A stretch of DNA of 5,103 nucleotides from Rikenellaceae bacterium (GTDB lineage: Bacteria > Bacteroidota > Bacteroidia > Bacteroidales > UBA932): positions 1 through 5,103 of the forward strand of contig CAAGGO010000496.1 in NCBI GenBank assembly GCA_900769385.1, given 5' to 3'. Shown one piece after another: positions 1-5,103 of this stretch. The translations under genes were made by a program, and so were the position numbers. Under the pieces are notes generated by a model. It did no database searches. It saw only the letters and a list, made by a program, of their open reading frames with translations, and had not been told where the DNA came from. Within the stretch, counting starts at the first letter, position 1. Each line of letters starts with the position of its first letter.

Positions 1-239
1 AGTCTTTGCTACAATCATAAAATATATGTTTACAACGTGCAAACGTACAAAAAAATATAATATTAAGAAACTGTTTGAATTTTATTGGAGCTGCATGGAA
101 AGGATTTTGGGCAATTATTATTGTGGGTGAGGATAAAATGGACTATATTTACTGATATTGACGGGTGTTTCCACTTACGTATATGCAGTATTTTGTGATT
201 TCCCCGTTGTATAAAAAAGGGCAGTTTAAAAACTTGAAT
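1..239. other. AT-rich upstream/leader region without a convincing gene
   Basis: This stretch precedes the first gene of the cluster. It is much richer in A+T than the coding DNA that follows (33 G+C in the first 120 bases). It contains one weak promoter-like pair (120-151) and an imperfect 7-bp inverted repeat at 25-31/41-47 with a 9-nt loop. Frame 2 stays open from the left edge to a TGA at 128-130 (42 codons), so the tail of an upstream gene cannot be excluded. The translation is rich in Lys, Tyr, Ile and Cys and matches nothing I recognise. I see no tRNA, no riboswitch and no clear terminator hairpin with a T-run. Confidence 0.5.
120..151 (+). promoter_or_regulatory. Candidate Bacteroidota-type promoter for the operon
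   Basis: The Bacteroidota housekeeping consensus is TTTG at -33 and TAnnTTTG at -7, about 19-21 nt apart. Here ATTG (120-123) and TATATTTA (144-151) are separated by 20 nt, and each box has one mismatch. Transcription would begin near 157-160, leaving a leader of about 80 nt before the ATG at 240. In AT-rich DNA such matches arise easily by chance, so this is a weak prediction. Confidence 0.25.
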
Positions 240-884
240 ATGAAACGTTTTATTTTGGCGGTTGTCCTGTTTATGGTGCTTTGCGGTACCGGGACTCTTT
301 TTGGACAGGGGATGTATGACAAGGCCATTTACCGTGGGCCGGTAGCTTTGGCATACCCCTTTAAAACCTATAAAGGAACATATTATGCCTTTGACAAGCA
401 GTTTGAAACAAGTGATGTAGAGTATAACCGCAAGTGGTACAGGGGTGTGGAACTCAATCTGGATGCCTGCAGGGATGAGCTTTGCCTGAGTATGGGAGGG
501 GGCGCAATTATAGTGCTTTCAAAGGAGCTTGTAGGAAGATTTGTTTTTGGTGGCAGGAACTTCATTTGTCTTAAGGATGGAACAAGCGGCCTGGATCCGG
601 GATATTACCAGGTGCTGTATGATGGTGAAGACAAAGTGTACAAGAAAATAATCAAGAAATATGACAAGACTGACGGTATAACCCAGGAGTTTTACCCTAT
701 TGTAAAATATTATCTTGTGCAGGACAACAAAGCCAGACAGATAAAGGGATACGGTATCTTTGGTGCAGTGTACAAGCCCCTTAAGAAGGAGATAAGGCGG
801 TTTGTCTCTTCTTTGGAAAGGGGCAATATGTCAGATGATGACCTGTATGCGGCAATAATGGAATTTGTGGAAGGAAAGAAATGA
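240..884 (+). CDS. Small secreted protein of an unnamed Bacteroidota family
   Basis: This encodes a 214-residue exported protein of unknown function. The start is placed at ATG 240 because it opens a clean signal peptide (MKRF, then a hydrophobic run to about residue 21, likely cleaved near LFG-QG). The frame extends upstream to a GTG at 165, but those 25 extra residues are polar and would bury the signal. There is no lipobox: Cys15 is preceded by Val-Leu, so the mature protein is probably soluble, periplasmic or surface-associated. The mature part has a beta-rich pattern (GTYYAFDKQF, then VELNLD, then GYYQVLYDG) followed by a Lys-rich segment and a helical, charged C-terminus (about 176-214). 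This recalls a common Bacteroidota secreted family of about 200 residues that I know only as hypothetical proteins. Cys77, Cys82 and Cys110 are mature cysteines. Its stop lies 10 nt before the receptor gene, which suggests co-transcription and a role linked to that receptor. Its arginine codons are more mixed (4 of 11 CGN) than in the lipoprotein gene. Confidence 0.85.
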   Translation: MKRFILAVVLFMVLCGTGTLFGQGMYDKAIYRGPVALAYPFKTYKGTYYAFDKQFETSDVEYNRKWYRGVELNLDACRDELCLSMGGGAIIVLSKELVGRFVFGGRNFICLKDGTSGLDPGYYQVLYDGEDKVYKKIIKKYDKTDGITQEFYPIVKYYLVQDNKARQIKGYGIFGAVYKPLKKEIRRFVSSLERGNMSDDDLYAAIMEFVEGKK

Positions 885-894
885 TTGTTTTGTT

Positions 895-3558
895 ATGAAA
901 AGATTTGCGATTATAATATTTGTCCTGTCTGCAATATTTGCAGTCCCTGCGGGAGCACAGCAGAAAACGGTACATAGGAATATAGGGCTGGATTCTCTGG
1001 TTTCAGTTTTCAGGGAAGCTTGTGGCCGGAATGTCTATTATGCGGGAAGAAGTTTTGAGGACAAATACAATTTTACCGTTAACGGAGCAAGCGGTACTCT
1101 GGAGGAGGATATCAGGAAGATGCTGCAGGAAAACGGATTTTCCATTTCTGCATACGGCAATGCATATTTTATCCTTAAAGGGGTTGGTCTCAATGCTGCA
1201 TTCCCGTATGATTATTTTGTGCAGAAGGATGCGGTGGCGGATACCGTGCAGCAGTCCCGTGACTATGTGGATGCCCTGCTCAATACTGCCAACGTTGCCA
1301 CTATATCCAACAAGGTGTACCACGTGGGGGAGAGCAATAATGTGAAGGAATCAGGAAAGGCATACGTGAGCGGTTATGTAAGGGATTCAAGGACAGGTGA
1401 ACCTGTAATAGGAGTCAGCTTGTATGACAAGGTCTCAAAGGCTTTTGCACAAACGGACAATCACGGATTCTACAGAATGCTGCTTCCAGTTGGAAAGAGT
1501 GAGCTTGAGGTAACCGGATATTCATTGGAAGATTCAAATGTGCAGCTGCAGATATACAATGACGGTACCCTTGACATTGTGGTTAGGGAGAAAGTTTTTG
1601 CACTGTCAGGGGTGGTTGTTTCAGCTGAGAGCTCAAATAAGGTGAGGAATAACGAGATGGGAATAGAGAGGATAAGGATAAACAGCATAAAGAATGTCCC
1701 AACCGTATTTGGAGAGACGGATGTTGTAAAGATAATACTCACCTTGCCTGGCGTGAAGTCTGTGGGTGAGGCTTCAAACGGATTCAATGTAAGGGGAGGA
1801 GCTACAGACCAGAATCTTGTCCTTTTCAATGGAGGTACTGTATACAATGCTTCCCACTTGTTTGGAATGTTTTCAGGCTTCAATCCGGATATAGTAAATG
1901 ACATAGAACTCTACAAATGCTCAATCCCTGTAGAATACGGCGGACGCATTTCGTCTGTGCTTGATGTGACCAGCAGGGAGGGAAACAACAAGTCCGTAGC
2001 CGGTTCATTGAGCGCAGGTCTCCTTACGGCAAGGGGGCATATTGAGGGGCCTCTCTCTTCAAAGACCACCTTCATAGCAGGAGGAAGGGCTACCTATTCA
2101 GACTGGCTTCTGGATTTTCTTCCCGACAACAGTGAATACCATAACGGTACCGCATCATTCTATGACATAACTGCCGGGGTGAGCCACAAGTTCAATGAGA
2201 ACAACTCCCTGCATATTAACGGGTACTATTCAAAAGATGCTTTCAAGTTCAGTATTGATACCTCGTACAGGTATGAAAACATCAATGCATCAGCAAAGTG
2301 GAGAAGCAATTTTGGAGACAGGAACTCAATGGAAATAGTTGTGGGGTATGACAGGTACGGCTATGCAACAACAGACAGCCACAATCCGGCAACTTCATAT
2401 GATATGTCATTCAATGTTGCCCAAGGGAGGGGAAAGATGAAGTTCAGATCAGTGCTGAGCGATGCCCACACCATTGTTTATGGAGCGGAGGCATTGCATT
2501 ATAATCTCATGCCAGGAACATATCTTCCGTATGGGGAAGAATCTGCAGTAACCCCAAAAGTGCTGGAGACCGAAAAAGCTCTGGAGGGGGCCGCTTTCAT
2601 AAGTGATACGTGGAACATTACTGACAAATTCTCATTGGATTACGGACTCAGGTTTTCAATGTTCAATTCAGACAAGTTCTATGGCGGACCTGAGTGGAGA
2701 CTGTCGGGAAGATATATGATATCGGACAATGTGTCCCTGAAGGGTGGATTCAACAGTATGAGGCAGTATGTGCATATGCTTTCCAATTCATCAGCAATGT
2801 CTCCTACAGATACCTGGAAACTCAGTGACAAGGATATAAAGCCGCAGGAGGGGTGGCAGGCTGCAGCAGGCCTTTATGCCTCAATGTTCCAGAACAAGTT
2901 GGAGGCTTCCGTTGAGGGGTATTACAAGCAGATGGACAATTACCTCGACTACAAGAGCGGTGCAACCATAATCATGAATGAAAATTTGGCTGAGGATGTT
3001 GTAACCACCAAAGGACGTGCGTACGGTGTGGAAGTGATGCTCAAAAAACCGTTGGGAAAACTTAACGGATGGATATCCTATACATATTCAAGGGCAATGT
3101 TGAGGGAGAATGGAGAGAGGGGGAGCAAAGCCATAAACGGTGGGCAATGGTACAATGCATCGTATGACAAGCCGCACGATTTGAAGTTTGTGGGAAATTT
3201 CAAGTTCACACACAGGTTCAGCATTTCTGTTAATGCAGATTATTCAACGGGGCGTCCAATAACTGTACCTGTGGCCAAATATTATTATGCAGGAGCTTAC
3301 AGGCTTTATTATACGGAGAGGAACTCATACAGGATTGATGATTATTTCAGGATGGATGCGGCATTGAACATTGAGCCTACCCATAGGCTGAAGACATTTA
3401 CACATATGACCTTCACTCTTGGAGTATACAATGTTACAGGACGGAAGAATGTCTATTCAGTTTATTTTGAGAATGACGGGAGCGAAAGTGTGAAAGGGTA
3501 CAAGTTGAGTGTCTTTGGCTCACAGATTCCGTATGTGAATTTCAATTTCAAATTTTAA
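895..3558 (+). CDS. TonB-dependent outer-membrane receptor with STN and carboxypeptidase-like domains
   Basis: This encodes an 887-residue outer-membrane receptor expected to use TonB-ExbBD energy to move a ligand, not identifiable here, across the outer membrane. ATG 895 is chosen because it begins a signal peptide (1-21, cleavage at AGA-QQ). An in-frame TTG at 865 would add ten unsuitable residues and overlap the previous gene. Domains in order: an STN-like domain (about 29-97); a linker ending in NKVYHVG; a carboxypeptidase-D regulatory-like beta-sandwich (about 156-240, with GYVRDSRTGEPVIGVSLYD); a possible TonB box near 237-245 (LSGVVVSAE); a plug (about 252-363, with LPGVKSVGE, NVRGG at 298-302 and YNASHLFG at 317-324); and a beta-barrel to the end. 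The barrel carries the family signatures STGRPITVP and GYKLSVFG and ends in Phe, as outer-membrane barrels usually do. The STN domain implies signalling to a FecR-like anti-sigma factor, none of which is in the window. Oddities are Asn312 where the family usually has Asp (DG) and Cys342 in YKCSIP where Gly is usual. It is full length and intact. The long linker, domain order and C-terminal signature distinguish it from SusC. Confidence 0.95.
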   Translation: MKRFAIIIFVLSAIFAVPAGAQQKTVHRNIGLDSLVSVFREACGRNVYYAGRSFEDKYNFTVNGASGTLEEDIRKMLQENGFSISAYGNAYFILKGVGLNAAFPYDYFVQKDAVADTVQQSRDYVDALLNTANVATISNKVYHVGESNNVKESGKAYVSGYVRDSRTGEPVIGVSLYDKVSKAFAQTDNHGFYRMLLPVGKSELEVTGYSLEDSNVQLQIYNDGTLDIVVREKVFALSGVVVSAESSNKVRNNEMGIERIRINSIKNVPTVFGETDVVKIILTLPGVKSVGEASNGFNVRGGATDQNLVLFNGGTVYNASHLFGMFSGFNPDIVNDIELYKCSIPVEYGGRISSVLDVTSREGNNKSVAGSLSAGLLTARGHIEGPLSSKTTFIAGGRATYSDWLLDFLPDNSEYHNGTASFYDITAGVSHKFNENNSLHINGYYSKDAFKFSIDTSYRYENINASAKWRSNFGDRNSMEIVVGYDRYGYATTDSHNPATSYDMSFNVAQGRGKMKFRSVLSDAHTIVYGAEALHYNLMPGTYLPYGEESAVTPKVLETEKALEGAAFISDTWNITDKFSLDYGLRFSMFNSDKFYGGPEWRLSGRYMISDNVSLKGGFNSMRQYVHMLSNSSAMSPTDTWKLSDKDIKPQEGWQAAAGLYASMFQNKLEASVEGYYKQMDNYLDYKSGATIIMNENLAEDVVTTKGRAYGVEVMLKKPLGKLNGWISYTYSRAMLRENGERGSKAINGGQWYNASYDKPHDLKFVGNFKFTHRFSISVNADYSTGRPITVPVAKYYYAGAYRLYYTERNSYRIDDYFRMDAALNIEPTHRLKTFTHMTFTLGVYNVTGRKNVYSVYFENDGSESVKGYKLSVFGSQIPYVNFNFKF

Positions 3559-3568
3559 GGAGGAGGGG
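3557..3568 (+). promoter_or_regulatory. Strong Shine-Dalgarno sequence overlapping the receptor stop codon
   Basis: AAGGAGGAGGGG begins within the last two bases of the receptor's TAA stop (3556-3558). Its AGGAGG core (3558-3563) lies 7 nt before ATG 3571, so it fixes that start. It is much closer to consensus than the sequences before the other genes here. Bacteroidota generally rely little on Shine-Dalgarno pairing, so such a strong site is notable. Its position suggests that ribosomes ending the receptor could re-initiate on the lipoprotein. Confidence 0.75.
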
Positions 3569-3570
3569 AT

Positions 3571-4788
3571 ATGAGAAAGTTGACAATGTTGTTTGCTGCA
3601 GTTGCAATTGTACTTGCATTTGGCGGTTGTGTATATGAATTTGTTCCGGATTCGGGTGAACTGGAGATGGAGGATATAAATGTTGTGGTAATTGAGGGGG
3701 ATATTGTTGCCGGAGGAATTACAACTGTAAGGGTGGGGTATTCCCTTCCGCTGCAGTCGGGTTTGTGGGGAACCGGACTGGAAACAGGTACAGGCTCTTT
3801 CTATGACCCCACAAGCGGAAATTACAACTCCTGGAAAGCGAGTGTTTGGGTAGAGAGTGCTGACGGGAAAATTTGGGGTGGAGAGACATCTGAATTGGGG
3901 GAATATACAATTGATACCAGGGATCTGGACCTTGACAGTTCGTACAGGCTGTGTGTTTCAATCCCGTCAAGAGGAGAATATGTCTCAGAGTTCAAGAAAG
4001 TGCTTGTGACTCCTCAGATAGAGAAACTGTCATACAGCGTGCCGCAAGACAGCTCTTGTGTGCATATAGAGGTTTCTGCAAAAGGGAATGGCGGTGAAAC
4101 TGGCTATTACAGGTGGGAATATGAGGAGGCGTGGGATGGTACTCCGGAGATTGCGCCGCAGATTGGGTTTGACCCCAATTTGAAACAGATGTTTTATCTT
4201 AGTGATACCCAGAAGGAGAAACTGTTGTCTTGCTACAGGGTAGTGCGTACGGCCGATATATTGATAGCCAGTACCGAAAAATTGCAGGACAATGTTATTG
4301 AAAACAACAGAATCTCTACAATAAGTGCCTCGGACAGGAAAATTGCAAAGGCTTACTGCATTACAGTGTACCAGACCTGTCTGGATGAGGAGGGGTATGC
4401 GTATTGGGAGTCAATGAAAAAGAACACTACAGGAACGGGAGGCCTTTTTGCTCCACAGCCAAGTGAGGTGAGGGGAAACATAACATCTCTCCTTAATCCC
4501 GACGAAAATGTGATTGGATATGTGAATGTTGCAACAAAGACATCTGAAAGGCTCTTTATACCGGAACTGGAATTGGGCATTTATGACAGGATGTCCTGTA
4601 TAAACGGGATGACCTATTTCAATTCAATTTCCTGGCCAAATGCCTACAACAAATATGGAATGAGGCCGGTGGACTATCTGAAGAATGAAGGGGGAGGTGA
4701 CATAATGGATCAGGCCCATTGGGCACCAAAGGAGTGCGTGGAGGTTCTGGAGTGTACTGCCAAACCGGATTATTGGCCGGGAAAATAA
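3571..4788 (+). CDS. DUF4249 family outer-membrane lipoprotein
   Basis: This encodes a 405-residue predicted lipoprotein of the DUF4249 family, whose molecular role is not established. Residues 1-19 form a lipoprotein signal (MRKL, a hydrophobic core, then AFGG-C) with Cys20 as the lipidated residue, so the mature chain is membrane-anchored. An acidic stretch soon after the cysteine (about 26-34) may bear on sorting to the cell surface. The N-terminal half reads as beta-sandwich (VVVIEGDI, TTVRVGYSLPL, then SYRLCVSI). The family pattern is clearest in the C-terminal half: AYWESMKKNT, GGLF, RGNI (301-304), NVIGY (313-317) and a closing Cys389...Cys395 pair before KPDYW (398-402). Apart from Cys20 there are eight cysteines (128, 163, 221, 263, 270, 343, 389, 395), so several disulfides are possible. 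Arginine codons are 10 AGG, 3 AGA and 1 CGT. The gene follows the receptor by 12 nt. DUF4249 genes commonly sit beside receptors of this type, so it is probably a cognate partner, perhaps in a role like that of SusD; that part is inference. Confidence 0.92.
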   Translation: MRKLTMLFAAVAIVLAFGGCVYEFVPDSGELEMEDINVVVIEGDIVAGGITTVRVGYSLPLQSGLWGTGLETGTGSFYDPTSGNYNSWKASVWVESADGKIWGGETSELGEYTIDTRDLDLDSSYRLCVSIPSRGEYVSEFKKVLVTPQIEKLSYSVPQDSSCVHIEVSAKGNGGETGYYRWEYEEAWDGTPEIAPQIGFDPNLKQMFYLSDTQKEKLLSCYRVVRTADILIASTEKLQDNVIENNRISTISASDRKIAKAYCITVYQTCLDEEGYAYWESMKKNTTGTGGLFAPQPSEVRGNITSLLNPDENVIGYVNVATKTSERLFIPELELGIYDRMSCINGMTYFNSISWPNAYNKYGMRPVDYLKNEGGGDIMDQAHWAPKECVEVLECTAKPDYWPGK

Positions 4789-4796
4789 AACTGATT

Positions 4797-4804
4797 GGAG
4801 AAAG
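4797..4804 (+). promoter_or_regulatory. Ribosome binding site of the MG2-type gene
   Basis: GGAGAAAG precedes two in-frame ATGs. From the GGAG core (4797-4800) the gap is 4 nt to ATG 4805 and 10 nt to ATG 4811. The second is preferred on spacing and because it gives a compact signal peptide beginning MRQ. The choice changes only two residues (Met-Tyr). Confidence 0.45.
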
Positions 4805-4810
4805 ATGTAT

Positions 4811-5103
4811 ATGAGACAGGTTTTTTATTGTATGCTGATGCTTGTGTTTGCCGTAACGGCAAATGTGGCTGTTGCCCAGGAGAGGGTTTATGTATCTACA
4901 GACAAAGATTGTTATGTGGCAGGTGAGGATATATGGTGCTCTGTGCATTGCATTGATTCTTCCAGAGGAGGATATTCTTTGGAAAGCAGTGTTGCTTTTC
5001 TTGAGTTCCATTCCAGAGAGGGGGTTGAGGCAACAGTGAAGTTGCCTCTGATTGAGGGAAGAGGATGCGGCAGACTGCAGATACCTCTTGATTTTGCAAC
5101 AGG
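4811..5103 (+). CDS. MG2-type (alpha-2-macroglobulin-like) secreted protein, N-terminal fragment
   Basis: The first 97 residues are present and the gene continues past the right edge. MRQ and a hydrophobic run to about residue 22 form a signal peptide likely cleaved at AVA-QE. There is no lipobox, so the product is exported but probably not lipidated. The mature start, RVYVSTDKDCYVAGEDIW (25-42), is the hallmark of the MG2 beta-sandwich found in alpha-2-macroglobulins and in large Bacteroidota envelope proteins (usually VYVHTDK.YY.AGE.IW). It is followed by VAFLEF (61-66) and a GRLQIP segment (87-92) typical of the same domain. Family members in Bacteroidota are usually several hundred residues long and often carry further Ig-like or TonB-plug-like domains, which cannot be judged here. 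Cys34, Cys43, Cys47 and Cys86 are unusual within such a short domain. The gene begins 22 nt after the DUF4249 stop, so it is probably in the same operon. An in-frame ATG at 4805 is an alternative start. Function is unknown; no thioester motif can be expected in this fragment. Confidence 0.85.
   Translation, partial: MRQVFYCMLMLVFAVTANVAVAQERVYVSTDKDCYVAGEDIWCSVHCIDSSRGGYSLESSVAFLEFHSREGVEATVKLPLIEGRGCGRLQIPLDFAT

Noticed and set aside
25..47. Imperfect inverted repeat TATGTTT / AAACGTA as an operator or terminator
   Set aside because: It has only seven pairs including one G-T wobble around a 9-nt loop, with no T-run after it. Such structures are expected by chance in AT-rich DNA.
165..239. 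Upstream GTG extension of the first gene by 25 residues
   Set aside because: The extra residues are polar and precede a textbook signal peptide that starts at ATG 240; an N-terminal extension would hinder export.
865..894. TTG start for the receptor overlapping the first gene
   Set aside because: It adds ten charged or polar residues (MWKERNDCFV) ahead of a clear signal peptide starting at ATG 895, and lies inside the preceding gene.
1003..1323. A - strand open frame of 106 codons opposite the STN domain
   Set aside because: It is antisense to a well-supported gene and has no recognisable motifs.
1022..1345. A + strand open frame of 107 codons inside the receptor gene
   Set aside because: It is fully contained in the STN and linker part of the receptor, whose own frame is supported by family motifs. 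The translation resembles nothing.
1470..1904. A - strand open frame of 144 codons opposite the receptor plug
   Set aside because: It is antisense to strongly conserved plug sequence, Ser/Thr/Pro-rich as expected of a complement shadow, with no recognisable domain or signal.
895..3558. Assigning the receptor as SusC with DUF4249 as SusD
   Set aside because: The linker, YNASHLFG plug motif and GYKLSVFG C-terminal signature fit a different receptor subfamily, and the lipoprotein shows DUF4249 motifs, not SusD/RagB helical repeats.
4619..5011. A - strand open frame of 130 codons across the DUF4249/MG2 junction
   Set aside because: It covers the conserved DUF4249 C-terminus and the MG2 N-terminus on the other strand. 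The translation is His/Pro-rich with no family resemblance.

Overview
The window suggests a member of the Bacteroidota, most likely Bacteroidales. The evidence is its protein families: an outer-membrane TonB-dependent receptor carrying both an STN domain and a carboxypeptidase-D-like regulatory domain, a DUF4249 lipoprotein, and an MG2-type (alpha-2-macroglobulin-like) surface protein, packed together as is typical of that phylum. Arginine is encoded mainly by AGG/AGA and isoleucine often by ATA. I cannot place it to genus. I see no mobile element, CRISPR array, tRNA or rRNA.

Layout, all on the + strand. Positions 1-239 are AT-rich (33 G+C in the first 120 bases) and look like an upstream or leader region, with one weak candidate promoter. 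Positions 240-884 encode a small secreted protein of a Bacteroidota family I recognise by pattern but cannot name. After a 10-nt gap, 895-3558 encode an 887-residue TonB-dependent receptor (signal peptide, STN, linker, carboxypeptidase-like domain, probable TonB box, plug, beta-barrel). After 12 nt, which contain a strong Shine-Dalgarno sequence, 3571-4788 encode a 405-residue DUF4249 lipoprotein. After a further 16-22 nt an MG2-family secreted protein starts at 4811 (or 4805) and runs off the right edge. There is no gap above 25 nt and no hairpin terminator between these genes, so they very probably form one operon.

Working model (inference): the products form an envelope module. The receptor spans the outer membrane, the DUF4249 lipoprotein is anchored at that membrane as its likely partner, and the MG2-type protein and the small secreted protein act in the periplasm or at the surface. 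The STN domain suggests that the receptor also signals to a FecR-type anti-sigma factor, but no such gene lies in the window. The transported substrate, or whether anything is transported, cannot be read from the sequence. The module is best described as recurrent in Bacteroidota but functionally uncharacterised. It is not a clearly new system.
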